Below, in pieces: positions 23,041-33,250 of a stretch of DNA of 64,000 nt (its first letter is position 1; each line of letters starts with the position of its first letter). The position numbers and the translations under genes are program-made. Under the pieces are notes generated by a model. That model saw only the letters and a program-made list of their open reading frames with translations, did not search any database and was not told the origin of the DNA. Location: NCBI RefSeq assembly GCF_950023065.1, contig NC_088679.1:73346001-73410000 (forward strand), in the 5' to 3' direction. This DNA is from Planococcus citri. Lineage: Eukaryota > Arthropoda > Insecta > Hemiptera > Pseudococcidae.

Positions 23041-25130
23041 TCCAATCATATTATAAATAAGAATAAAGTAGAAAAACTATCTATCACGAACAACACCTCA
23101 AGAATCCATCTCCAAAAGCTCATAAGTGATAACTACATCGTAAAAATGATACTCCCTCCATTAGATAATCGTACGAAACCTTTTTTAAAAACATCGAACA
23201 TCTCCACACATACATCAACACCTCGCATCATCCACTTTCACCTATCTCTAGTTAGAAAAAAAAAATCACCAACGTATCGTTGAGAGAAAATTCGCCTAGA
23301 AAAGCATCGCATCTCACATCGATGCGACTCATTTTTAGGTTGTAAACAAAGTTTGGTATCCACTAATCCAAAAAGTGTATATAGGCTTGCCGTCATTTAT
23401 TCCTGTAATCTCTGACTTATATAGTTCGCCGTTATGATTCTTTATATTTTCACACAGTGTTTTTCTCTCACTCTTTCACGCTTTTTTTTTTTTAGCATAA
23501 ATACCAAACCCGTCATCGTGTAAGCCCGACCACCCTCGGCGGACCAGGATTTACACCATTTTTCCTGCTTTTTACACATTTATTAAATGGGGTAAAATAA
23601 TGATGGAAAGTTGTAAAAAAAATATATATATAACGCAACATCGTTGTATATATAGCGAGTCTGAACCATAAAAACTGTACCTAAACTTAGCCAGGGTGTA
23701 AATGTCTACTCTCAACATCGTGTCAACGTTCGTCCGCCGCAGCCTACATTTAAACATAATTTAAACCAATAATTAATTCCTTCGGGAGAGAGTGAGGGTA
23801 AATTAACGCATACACTAGGAAATTACCACCTTACACACATGCATAAAATACAAGCTCTCTAAATACACCGCTTTTAGTCGACAATAATGAAAAAAAAAAC
23901 AACAAATTTTACAAATTGAACGACTTCCAAAAAAAAGAGAAAAATTACCATCGTGTTTTTCGCCAGCCACGCCATCTTACCCACCCCTTTCCTATACGAC
24001 GACGACTTTAACGAAATGTGTAATTTGCATACATATTAGAAAATTGATTTTTCTATATTTTTTCCCAGCCCCTGGTCCCCCCTTTTGTCTTACGTCTGGT
24101 GTATTTTCGTAACACGTTTAAAGCTTATTTATAACGCGTCGTCATGTATATGTCGCTGAAATTTTTTTTCTAGTTGGGAACCATGGTTCAAGTTGACGCG
24201 TTCTTTTCTCCTCCTATAGGTACCTATATAGGTAGCTTTTAGTTGTGTATTTTCCCACTCGATGAGGGGGTTTTACTTCGTCTTAAGTATCAAGATTAGA
24301 AGCGAATAAATTTCGTTGTTTGGAAAGGCTGCGATAAATAGGTAAGGTTCAGAGAGGTAAGGCAGGTGGCGCCTTATACAGCTCGATTTATTATTTCGAT
24401 AAAATCCGACTAAAGTGTTGATAAAGTCTAATGAAACGTCGCAATAATTTCCACGCCTAAAGAAAATTATATCTATCACGACATCGCAAGGCACAAAGGT
24501 AGGTTTCCTACCACCCTAAGTAGGGACATTGTTGCATAGAAGTAGGTAGGTATAATCTTATTCTCTCTTTCGAGCTCATCGTCGACGATAGTGTCGATGC
24601 TCCAACGTTTTTTGACCGTTCCCCAGTGACATTGAGACACTCGATGTATGAAAAATACCATATACTTACACCAACGAGTAAAAGCTAGATATTGGTAGAA
24701 AAAAATTAACTCTCGACGATGTCGTTTCGTAGTATAACCCTTCCTCTCGTTACCCTTTCGTTTAAGTATACGGAGAATTCGTCGACCCCGAATAAACCTT
24801 TCCGTTACCCTGGACGCGATTCCGCGATATAAAATTATTATCAATTTAAATATATGCTTGGCGTTCGTTATACGTATACAGAACTGCCAACATCGACATT
24901 TTTCATCAACCGATTTATTCGCCATGATAATTACATCGTTGGCTGGTATCAATTTACTCGACTGAATTGATAATAATAATAACGGTCGAACCGATAAAAA
25001 AAATCGTAAATTAACGCATGCTTTTTGCATCCCTCTTTCCCTCTTTAGCATTGTTTTCGACTATGGTCGATATCGCCTCAACATAGTAGAAGTCAAAATA
25101 CCCAATAAAGAAATGAAAAAACAAGCTGCA
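23040..25130. other. Unique region, GC- and CpG-richer; possible promoter
   Basis: Repeat words disappear and CG becomes common. GTGTATATAGGC at about 23,378-23,389 is a plausible TATA box on the plus strand. The longest open frame in the window (191 codons, minus strand, 24,476-25,051) lies here. It is arginine-, isoleucine- and cysteine-rich, has no hydrophobic start or recognisable motif, and I cannot support it as a gene. The stretch could be an untranslated or regulatory part of a long-intron gene; this is inference from composition alone. Confidence 0.3.
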
Positions 25131-25139
25131 TACTTACCA

Positions 25140-25385
25140 GCCAGCTGATTGCGAGATTTTTTTTGCTTTTTGGTTTTGGTTATCGATTGCATCATGAGGT
25201 GAATCATGAATAAAGAATGGTCGAAATATTTTCAACAAATTCTATTCAGAAAAATGTTCGAATCCGGGCAGTAAAGTACGAATTTGCCTCGATGGTAGAC
25301 CTTTAAACGAATATACGGTATATGTATCACTGGAGAGAATCAACAAGCTGATTTCAAAAGAATTTTTGCTATTTGATTAAGGCCT
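25140..25385 (+). pseudogene. Paralogous coding-like repeat, copy 1 (broken)
   Basis: First of three collinear copies (25.14, 26.10 and 28.13 kb). Landmarks are TGATTGCGAGATTTTTTTTG, TTATCGATTGCATCATGAGG and TCCGGGCAGTAAAGTACG. The last part translates to NPGSKVRICLDGRPLNEY, matching the frame of copies 2 (ESKVQIFLNGRPLNEY) and 3 (NPGSKVRIYSNGRSLNKY), while the upstream part has a stop and frame changes. Unknown family. The substitutions leave G-R-x-L-N-x-Y intact in all three copies, which hints at past coding constraint. Confidence 0.5.
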
Positions 25386-26099
25386 ACACTAGGCAACTTT
25401 TTTTTTACTTTAATTTTGTGTTCGGGTTGAAAATGGGCTTAATTGATAATTTAGACCCTAAAACAAAAAACAATGAATTTTTAAAATTTGAGTTGTTTTT
25501 GTGGTCAGGAGAGACTGTCCATAGTTGCGAAAATGGCCGTTTTTGCCCTACTTCGAGAGCTCGTAGCGACATCTGCATTCTTTTACGAAAAAAACCAAGG
25601 TCATTTTTGGATTCTACGCACTTTTTTAAGTAAACTCATTTCCCCGATTTTTGATATTCGATGTTTCAAGCGCATAAGAGTAATTTTTCTAAGTACGAAA
25701 AATTCAATTTGAACTTCGGGTGAACACAGTTCCGCGCCACGATTACGTGGTGGAGTAACGCCAGCGTCACGCGCTCAGAGTTTTAAAATATTTGTACAAA
25801 TAGAAATCTTCTTGTATGCGCTTGAAACTTTAGAAATAAAAAATCGGGGAAAGTAGTTTACTTAAAAAAGTGAGTGGAATCCGAAAATGATCTTCGTTTT
25901 TTTCGCAAAACGATACTGATGTCGCTACAAACTCGTGAAGTAGGGCAAAAATGGCCATTTTTGCAACTTTGGCAGTCTCTCTGGACCAAAAAATCAACTC
26001 AAACTGAAAAACCCCACTCTGTTTTCTGTTTTGAGGTCTAAAGTATCGATTAAGCCCATTTTCAACCCGAACACAGATATGCAGTTGTCTAGTGTTCCC
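25386..26099. mobile_element. Foldback element (~0.7 kb) between paralogues 1 and 2
   Basis: The left end ACACTAGGCAACTTTTTTT and the right end (reverse complement ACACTAGACAACTGCATA) start two long mirror arms. The left arm has GTTCGGGTTGAAAATGGGCT, GGTCAGGAGAGACTGTCC and GACATCTGCATTCTTTTACG; the right arm has their complements at 26,050, 25,975 and 25,915. The arms meet near 25,760. Frames on both strands (25,373-25,633 plus, 25,830-26,156 minus) are mirror products of the arms and not genes. A right-arm half copy sits at 31,664-31,905. Confidence 0.75.
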
Positions 26100-26284
26100 G
26101 ATTGCATCAATGAGGTGGATCATAAAAAAAAATGGTCGAGGGTTTTTTTTTACCAAATTCTATACAAAGACTTTTCAACTATAAGATGAATACATTCAGA
26201 AAATTTTTTAAATCTGAAAGTAAAGTGCAAATTTTCTTAAATGGTAGACCTCTGAACGAATATATCTTGAGATGCACTAAACAG
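26100..26284 (+). pseudogene. Paralogous coding-like repeat, copy 2 (left part, interrupted)
   Basis: GATTGCATCAATGAGGTGGA at its start corresponds to 28,180 with the MITE removed. ESKVQIFLNGRPLNEY lies in the frame shared by the other copies. The copy is cut at CTAAACAG by the hAT-like element at 26,285 and resumes at 28,050 (CTAAACAGAAACAAAAAACA), matching CTCAACAGAAACAACAGACA of copy 3. Confidence 0.6.
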
Positions 26285-28049
26285 TAGGGTGCATCATGTT
26301 ACATTTTTTTTTTTGAAATCTTAAGGTCTTACCAGCTAATGTTGTTCCTTTTGATGAAAAATTAACACCATGAAATTTTTGTTGAAAAATATTGATACAT
26401 GATTTTTCGGCTCCAGAATTCTTTTGAACCCAAATTATGGAATTTAGAAACTGAAATATTCCATTTGCACGAAGTAACAGCTTTAAAATTAATAATAGTC
26501 GATAAAACATCAACTTGAAGTGTTGCATCTTATAAAATATTCACATTTCAACGTAAATTTATCCCATACATTTTTTTTCCTACCATAGCCGATTAGAATA
26601 GGATAATACAACCTCAAAATTCATACTTTTTCCTTTACTTTTCAAAACTTTCATATTTCCACTTACGATGAGCTTCGGAATTGAAAAATTGTTACTGAAT
26701 CTGCATTAATAACATTTTAGAAATCCTACCAAGGATCAGGCTTATTTATCATGCATTGTATGTACTTAGAAGGAATAAGGTTTTGTAAACTGCTTCGATC
26801 TTACGAGGGAAAGCAACGCTGCATTCCCCACTGCTCAACAATGGAAAGTTTCCGCTCGATGGGCTCCTACCTTCTCAACATTCAACTCTCCTGCGCGACT
26901 CCTAAATATAATTTTTTGACCTGAAATTTTGTATGTAGTAATAGAAAAAAACTGTTTGAAGTCCTAAAAGATGAAGAGATAACATATAAAATGCGAAATG
27001 TAATGAACAGCATATATAAGAACACTAGAATAAGAGTACGAATTGGAAATAAACTCTCAGAACAAGCAGAAATAAACAAAGGAGTTGGCCAGGGATGCCC
27101 ACTGTCTTGTGTTTTATTCAACATGTACATGGATCACATGGTAAAAGAATGGCAGAAAATGAAGCCAAAAGGAATCAAGACAGACAGAAGGCAAGAAATA
27201 TCAACAGTATTATTCGCAGATGATCAAGCAGTACTAGCCGAAACAGAAGATGACCTACAGAGATCAATGTATAATTTAACAAAGACATCAGAAAAGTATG
27301 ATATGAGAATATCTTAAGAGAAAACAAAAACAATGGCCTTCAAAGGAAAGGAGCCAGTAAGAAGCAAGATTGTAATAAATGGAAAAATCATTGAACAGGT
27401 CAACAATTTCAAATACCTGGGAAACACGATATCATACCAGGGAGAAGCAGATGTTGGTGGAAACATTGCAAAGTTCCTGAGAGTCACAGGACTGATAAAT
27501 AGGACCCTGAGAAGCAGTAAGGTGCGAAAAGAAACAAGATTGAAGGTGTACAATACCCTAACAATATACCAATGATGACGTATGGAAGCGATGTATGGGC
27601 ACTGAAGAAATCTGATAAAAGAAGAATAACGGCAGCAGAGATGAAGTTCATGAGGAGAACGGCAGGGGTGACTCTCAGAGACAGAGTCCCATCCGAGAAA
27701 ATAACAGCAGATCTCGGAGTGAAGCCAGTCATGAAGAAGATAAAACAGTATAGGAAAGATTGGAGAAATCATGTCAAAAGGATGGAGGAAACAAGATCAC
27801 CAAAACAGGTCCTCCAATATACACCAACGGGGAAGAGAAGCAGAGGGAAACCAAGGAGGAAACTCACGGATACCTCAGGCTCATCCTCAACAGGTTCCAC
27901 ACCGCAGCAGACAGGCCAATAGGCCTACCGCTTATAAGGAAACAACGACGACGACGACGAGTATTTTTTGACTAACTGGAACACTTTTAGGGGGTAAGCT
28001 ACCAAAATTTTAAAAAAATGTGTTTCTATTATTCTTCTGACGCACCCTA
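26285..28049. mobile_element. hAT-like DNA transposon, non-autonomous, with 8-bp target duplication
   Basis: Ends TAGGGTGCATCA and TGACGCACCCTA form terminal inverted repeats that fit the hAT pattern Y-A-R-N-G. They are flanked on both sides by the identical octamer CTAAACAG (26,277-26,284 and 28,050-28,057), the 8-bp duplication typical of hAT insertion. The inverted repeats continue imperfectly inward for about 60 bp (ACATTTTTTTTTT and TCTTACC on the left; GGTAAGCTACC and AAAAAAATGTG on the right). No transposase frame remains. About 1.04 kb of the interior is a retrotransposon that landed inside it; without that the element is about 0.7 kb. Confidence 0.85.
26921..27962 (+). mobile_element. 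5'-truncated non-LTR retrotransposon (RTE/CR1-group RT) nested in the hAT element
   Basis: Three open pieces form the second half of a reverse transcriptase. The first (to 27,317) has GVGQGCPLSCVLF and the catalytic VLFADDQAVLAETED box. An in-frame TAA at 27,315 interrupts the conserved line, which continues at once as EKTKTMAFKGKEP and FKYLGNTISYQGEAD. A frame change near 27,565 leads to MTYGSDVWALKK, LRDRVPSEKI and the W-R-N-H-V-K-R-M-E segment. The element ends in a (ACG)n tail (about 27,943-27,961). ATTTTTTGAC flanks it at 26,911-26,920 and 27,963-27,972, a probable 10-bp target duplication, so the 5' end was truncated on arrival. Dead copy. Confidence 0.88.
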
Positions 28050-28129
28050 CTAAACAGAAACAAAAAACATCTATGTACAACATGAAGTACAAATTCCATA
28101 GAGAAATGTATTTTACTATACCTATACTT

Positions 28130-28193
28130 AATCATCAGCTACCTGATTGCAAGAAATTTTTTGCTTTTTGGTTATCGATTGCATCAATGAGGT
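28130..28193 (+). pseudogene. Paralogous coding-like repeat, copy 3, part before the MITE
   Basis: Contains CTGATTGCAAGAAATTTTTT and TTATCGATTGCATCAATGAG, the start shared with 25,140 and 26,100. A similar GATTGCAA-G-A-x-TTTTT phrase recurs near 29,555, 30,230, 31,955, 33,750, 50,037, 54,475 and 56,063, so this start belongs to a larger family. It is separated from its continuation at 28,568 by a MITE. Confidence 0.55.
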
Positions 28194-28567
28194 TAGTGTT
28201 GGCCTGAGAATATTCTCAATGCGCATAATCTGAGAATATTCGCGAATATTCGCGAATATTCTCAAATGCTTGGAGAATATTCTCTCAAAAAAATAAAAAT
28301 CATGACTTTTTTCAAAAAATTTGAAGATTTTTCTACAATTTTCCACAATTTACAAGTTTTACATCAACTTTTCTTTATAAATTTCCAATTTTCCTTAATA
28401 ATTTGAAACCTTTTCAATGGAAATTTGGAAAGTTTCCAATTATCTCTAAACTAAGCAATAATGTTCTAATTTTTTGAAAAGAATCTGCGGAATATGCGCA
28501 AGAATCTGCGCATATTCTTGCGCATGCGCAAGCAAAAAAAGAATATTCGCGAATTTGCCCAACACTA
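28194..28567. mobile_element. hAT-type MITE, 374 bp, perfect 8-bp target duplication
   Basis: Ends TAGTGTTGGCC and GGGCAACACTA-type (right end GCCCAACACTA) are inverted repeats flanked by AATGAGGT at 28,186-28,193 and 28,568-28,575. The sister sequence at 26,109-26,116 has AATGAGGT only once, an empty site. The interior is rich in GAATATTCGCGAATATTC and in GCGCATATTCTTGCGCATGC palindromes. No coding capacity. Confidence 0.93.
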
Positions 28568-29223
28568 AATGAGGTGGATCGTGAAAAAAATTGTAAAAAG
28601 GATTTTCACCAAATTCTACAAAGACATTTACCTGAAGTTGAAAGACATTCAGAAAAATTTTCAAATCCAGGCAGTAAAGTGCGAATTTACTCAAATGGTA
28701 GATCTTTGAACAAATACCTGGAGATGTACTCAACAGAAACAACAGACATCATTGACATCAATAATATTCAGTACCTACAAATTCCATCAAAAAAAGTAAG
28801 TTATCTATTTTACAGCTCTCGATTTCAAACAACGGTTTATGCAGATAGTTCAGATAAAGATAAGTTTTGGTTCGCTCCAACTTTGACTACACCCGTTTAG
28901 GGAAAAATGACACACATACAAAAAATGATACCTACTCGAGACAGATTCCAACACACTGGATTATGATTATGACCCATCTTTCGAAACGCTTCTTCTCGAA
29001 AAATACGCTGATCCTCCGGTATTTCCAAAGGAAGCGGTTAACGCTTGTGAAATTCTCAAGTCAGCAACAAAATACGATGAAGAAACCAAAAATTAAACGA
29101 CCAATTGTGAAAAAGAACAAAGAACCAACGGATAAACAATTAGAATCCTCGAAAGCTGAGAATTTGAAAAAATATCAGCCAAAGATGTACGATGAGTGGT
29201 ATGACCTGTTGAAAATAATGTAA
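28568..29223 (+). pseudogene. Unknown protein in three adjoining frames (most complete copy of the 25-29 kb family)
   Basis: Three open pieces join with two apparent frameshifts. Piece 1 (to 28,900) begins EVDREKNCKKDFHQILQ and includes NPGSKVRIYSNGRSLNKY. Piece 2 (28,929-29,096) reads LETDSNTLDYDYDPSFETLL, then KYADPPVFPKEAVNACEI. Piece 3 (to the TAA ending at 29,223) has KKNKEPTDKQLESSKAEN and ends in Y-D-E-W-Y-D-L-L-K-I-M. Together they would encode about 210 charged residues. I recognise no family. The second break lies in an A-rich run (29,085-29,095), so a sequencing or assembly indel is possible; otherwise it is a recently broken gene. Upstream, after removing the MITE, the frame continues through D-C-I-N-E. 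Confidence 0.4.
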
Positions 29224-30225
29224 AAATTCGCGTCATTATTTGTATTTGATTATTTCGTGGTAATTACTCGTAATTTGTCGTATTATCGAGATACATTGTA
29301 TTGTTTACATTTCCAAGAAGTCAACAAACATCTCCGATGACTTTTAGATTTTTCTATTCGAATTCTCCGTTTCTGTTCGAGTATTACTACCGTTTTACAT
29401 TTCCATTCGCATTATGGCAATTTTATTTTGTTCGAATTAATGTACATAGTTTTTATTATTATGTATTCGTGTAAATACATTTTTATTTCGAATGTGCGCA
29501 TCATATTTCAATATGACCAAACGAAACTGGAAACAAGCCATCACCTATTCGCTAATTGCAAGATAGTTTTTACATTTGCTTTCACACCTTATTGGTTGAT
29601 TGTTTCATTAGCAGATTTTTCATTTCTTGAATAACAAAATTCAATAATGGGTGTCGTTTTCTCATGATTTGATACCACTGACCGCTGAGCACGAATATGA
29701 CGTCAGATTTTTTGCTACCCTTATCTAGCTCTCTCCAGATAACTTGACCACTTCAATTTTTACTAATTTGTTAAAAATCATAAAATAAGTTGAAAACGCC
29801 ATTTTAAGAGGCAAATATGAGGAGAGGGAGTTGAAAATTCTTGTGGGGATGCCTCCTATGGATATATACAGCACCCTACGAAATTATTGAAGTCAGTTCA
29901 TATGGAGCTGAGAAAAATATTACTGTAATTTCAGAAAGTGGGATTCTTCAAAAAGGGGATGGGCTGTGGATCTGAAACTTTCCACGCGGAAGTTTCTCAA
30001 TGGTACCCACCTACTCACCTTTCATGATAATATCAACCCGAACGTTCTCTGGGGCCATTTCACCCCTCTTAGGTGCCTATAGCCTTTATGTATTTTTCAG
30101 AAAACCCCCCTCATTTGAATGGCTGTAGTCCCCCCCCCCCATCCATTGAACACACAAGGAAAGTTGATACATAGAGATAGAAAGAACCCAAAATAACGAA
30201 ATAACGTACTTTTTCTCAGGTTAAT
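29224..30225. other. Spacer with no supported gene
   Basis: AT-rich sequence downstream of the broken gene. A GATAG-TTTTTACATTTGC phrase near 29,560 (CTAATTGCAAGATAGTTTTT) is shared with 50,037. A 68-codon frame at 29,428-29,634 includes it but lacks other support. A C13 run lies near 30,128. Confidence 0.45.
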
Positions 30226-30227
30226 CC

Positions 30228-31655
30228 TTCATTGCAAGAGGGTTTTTTGCTTCTTGCCTGAAGCATGCTGACAAAAATCAAGACGCATCAAATGCCCAAA
30301 TGGTAGGATATCTTTCCCACGATTCTCCTTGGATTACAATTGACACTTTGCAGTGATCAAAGAGTATCAGCAGCGCAACTGACCTTCAGAACTGAACTTA
30401 AGACTGTCTAGAGATTTTTTCACTCCATCGAAGGTTTCAGTCGACCCGCCTGAGTTTTGTTGATGGCATAGGTGAGGCCATTCGCAGCTAGAGAAACTGT
30501 GAGGTGACATAAAAACGCAAACAAATCACAGTATTTCTCCGCGTTGAGAATGTGTGTCAATTTTCGCCAGGTTTTGATGTATTTTTATCGTAAATTTGAG
30601 AATTTTTTTCTTTTTGAATCTATTACATTTTTTCGTATTCGAATACTTAATTAAGTAGCATGATTTTTTTTTTATGGCGTGAACATGAACGCGACTTGGA
30701 GCCTGTCGCAGCTGAATGATATTCTTTACCATTTTATGTAAAATAGGGCACTATAAAAGGGGTATGCAATGCTGGTCCGCCATTTTCTTGCGAAAGCAAA
30801 TTTTTTATAAGTCGAAAACTTTGACATTTACAAAAATTTTACAAGAGTCCTTTTTTGTAAAGAATGAAAAAATGTGCCCAATTTTGCAAAAATCTTGAAA
30901 TTTCATGCAACAGAATCAAAGATTTTGAAAAAATTAGAAAAACAATGAAATTTATTCTTTGTTTTCTCATTTTTCTAGATATCTCATGTTCCACAGCATG
31001 ACATTTCAAGATTTTTGCATAATTAGTCATATTTTTTCATTTTCCACCAAAAAAAACTGTTGTAACACATCCGTTGGTACTGATATGTTTTGGCGTATCG
31101 CCCTACTTTTTTAAGCTTTATGCTTGTTTCGTGAGTTGTTTTTCTTGTTTTGTATCGTGGCTTCGCTTATAGATGGAGTACTGTGGCGATGTCCAAAGAG
31201 TCGACCTGAGATGGTTTTGGACCGTTTTGGAGCCTCTAGTAATTTTTTGATACCTAATTCCAGTTCCCAGAAGATGACGTCACGAATAATAGGTATATCA
31301 AGAATAAAATGAACTTTTGCACTTATGAACTGTTCAGTGCATGTTGCGCGCCAATTTCCCAAAGTTCACTCGTTCAGAATGTTATACTTATGTATTTTTC
31401 AAGTTTTCAATCATGAAATCACTGGAGAAGTAGGTATGCTTTCCAAACTGGCGAAAACTAATTTTGAAAAATGGCGAGCAAATGGTCAGGAGGGTCACTA
31501 ATGAGCACCGATCGTGTTAATACATGCTAAAAGTTCATTTGCATGGTTTTTATGTCACCTTTTGTACACCTGGAATTTTCAAAACACAGCTAGAGGCTTC
31601 AAAGCAGCTTAAACCATCAACGTTGACTCAGTATAATATTGAAATCAGGATATAA
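30228..31655. repeat. Segmental duplication, copy A
   Basis: Collinear with 33,748-35,590. Shared ordered landmarks are TTGCAAGAGGRTTTTTTGCT, TTTTGCAAAAATCTTGAA (30,880), CCACAGCATGACATTT (30,990), TTTTTCTTGTTTTGTAT (31,138), TTTTGGAGCCTCTAGTAATT (31,225), TATGAACTGTTCAGTGCATG (31,323) and CATCAACGTTGACTCAGTAT (31,616). The copies are perhaps 75-85 percent alike by eye. Copy B contains extra Gypsy and LINE relics that A lacks. Short frames on both strands near 31,111-31,362 partly recur in copy B but with different lengths; I do not support them as genes. Confidence 0.8.
30292..30480 (+). pseudogene. Broken copy of the secreted-peptide ORF (copy A)
   Basis: Homologous to the intact frame at 32,018-32,215. 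After ATGCCCAAATGG it has TAG where the intact copy has TAC, then resumes with LGLQLTLCSDQRVSAAQLTF and a second stop after K-T-V. Both stops lie in the frame of the intact copy, so it is a pseudogene of the same unit. Confidence 0.6.
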
Positions 31656-31663
31656 AATAACTC

Positions 31664-31905
31664 CACCACGTAATCGTGGCGCGGATCTGTGTTCACGCGA
31701 AGTTTGAATTGAACTTTTCGTATTTACCATAAGAAAAATTAGTCTTATGCGCTTTGACCTTGTTTTTTTTTCGCAGAACAATACTGATGTCGCTACAAAC
31801 TTTCAAAATTTTTGCAATTTGATAATCTCTCCTGGCCACAAAAACAACTCAAATTGAAAACTCCCACTCTGTTTTTTGTTTTAGGGTCTAAACCATCAAT
31901 TAGGC
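31664..31905. repeat. Half copy of the 25.4-26.1 kb foldback element
   Basis: CCACGTAATCGTGGCGCGGA, CTTATGCGCTTTGA, AATACTGATGTCGCTACAAA, CAACTCAAATTGAAAA and CCCACTCTGTTTTTTG repeat, in order, the right arm at 25,735-26,060. The left arm is absent. Confidence 0.7.
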
Positions 31906-32017
31906 TTGCATGTGATGTGACCTGGAAAAAAATTTTATGGGCCAGGTTCATCCCTGATTGCAAGAGGATTTTTTGCTTCTTGCCTGAAGCATGCGGACAA
32001 AAATCATGGTGCATCAA

Positions 32018-32215
32018 ATGCCCAAATGGTACAATATCTTGCTCACAATTCTCCTTTGCCTACAATTAACACTTTGCAGTGATCAAGGAGTATCAGTAGC
32101 ACAACTGACCTTCAGAACTGAACTTGGACTGCCTAGAGATTTTTTCTATCATAGACATGCATCTACTGTGAAGGCTAGTGAACCCCCTTCCGAACTTCAA
32201 GAATTTCTACATTAG
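32018..32215 (+). CDS. Small secreted-protein ORF (65 aa) with signal peptide, unknown family
   Basis: From ATG 32,018 the frame begins MPKWYNILLTILLCLQLTLC, a textbook signal peptide: a short basic start, an uninterrupted leucine-rich core and a small residue at a likely cleavage site before S-D-Q. The mature part starts DQGVSVAQLTFRTELGLPRD and ends at TAG 32,213-32,215, about 45 residues with no cysteine pattern. In-frame upstream ATGs at 31,991 and 32,006 would put extra residues before the hydrophobic core; I prefer the third ATG. Two sister copies (30,292 and about 33,810) are broken in this frame, so this may be the source copy or a chance survivor. Whether it is a complete gene or a first exon is unclear. 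No promoter was identified. Confidence 0.45.
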   Translation: MPKWYNILLTILLCLQLTLCSDQGVSVAQLTFRTELGLPRDFFYHRHASTVKASEPPSELQEFLH

Positions 32216-32349
32216 TAATAGCAACAGATCCAGTCAGAACTTTAGTCAAAAAACAACTTCAAAATATTTAAAACCATTTTGATAGTCATTCCTGTATTCT
32301 CAAATAATTTCAAGAATACACCACGTAAACTTATCAGACCTCAATGAAT

Positions 32350-33250
32350 ATCCATCTGTTGTCATCAATGAAAAATATACTGACACCATAGCAGAATATC
32401 ATGAATTCATTTTATGCTTCACAGATAGTTTTAAACATGAATTTGAATAATATGCAGGTTATTCTTTTTCTATTGATGGTAGAATTGTGAACTTCAAAGC
32501 TCACAAATACTCTTCTATTTTCAATTTAGAACTTTCTGCCATACTTCATTGCCTTCAAAAGATCTCTACCTCCAAAATCCCTAACAAAAAATTCCTGGTT
32601 CAATCAGACTGACTTTCTGCTCTTTTATTACCTAATTCAAAACAAAATTTTCAGAACACCAACTTGTTCATATGTAAGATCCATCAAATCATTTATAAAC
32701 TGCAGACCACTGATACAATCTTAAAATTTATGTTTGTCCCAAGTCATGTAGGCATTGATGGAAACCAGGCAGTAGATGAGTCAGCTAAAACTGCTGTCAC
32801 CCCCTCTAATATTTACTCTGTGACCCATGATGATGTTATTTACATTATAAAATTTATCCAAAACTCCAATTGGCAAAACCTGTGGTACTCAAAGACAGCA
32901 AAAATAAGGCCTTTTTTGGAAGCACCTTCATCTCCTAAACTGATCAGAAGAAATTATAATCACCCGTCTCAGAATTCGTCACACACCAAAACCATTTGAA
33001 CACCAGAGCACCTAAACCCCACCTGTCAAGTGTCAATTCCATAACTCTGAAATAATAATCTCCACTCAACACTTTCTATTTTACTCCGTCCCTCCCTCAA
33101 AATGAAACGCCAATCCTTAAACATTTCAGACCTTGACACTACAATTCCTGGCAACATCAAACAGATGAAAAACATTGTAGATTCATCAAAGAAATCAATT
33201 GGTCAAACCACATCTGAACTGGCCCCACAAAACTGGGCATAAAAATCCTG
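32350..33250 (+). mobile_element. LINE relic: RNase H and C-terminal region (Jockey/I-like)
   Basis: With several frame breaks this translates to the RNase H domain carried by I/Jockey-group elements. It starts with L-C-F-T-D-S, the remnant of the first catalytic aspartate motif (usually Y-T-D-G-S). SSIFNLELSAILHCLQKI holds the catalytic glutamate, LVQSD-stop-LSALL the second aspartate (stop replaces a residue), and FVPSHVGIDGNQAVDESAKT the final H-x-G-x-x-G-N-x-x-x-D block. Downstream RRNYN, a decayed R-I-R-H-T region and FYSVPPS are the usual tail. The polymerase is missing. A 111-codon frame (32,664-32,999) is the longest intact piece. Confidence 0.85.

Noticed and set aside
24476..25051. 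191-codon minus-strand open frame, the longest in the window
   Set aside because: No signal peptide, domain, repeat conservation or splice support. Its odd arginine-isoleucine-cysteine composition fits a chance frame in a CpG-richer region.
25373..26156. Similar frames on opposite strands that seemed to be a conserved protein pair
   Set aside because: They are the two mirror arms of one foldback element, so their similarity needs no coding explanation.
27314..27772. 152-codon minus-strand frame
   Set aside because: It is the antisense shadow of the reverse transcriptase at 26,921-27,962.
31111..31362. Minus-strand frame sharing K-L-L-E-A-P-K and I-Q-N-K-K-N with 34,995-35,243
   Set aside because: The similarity is explained by the segmental duplication. 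The frames differ in length and show no domain or codon-level conservation that I can judge by eye.
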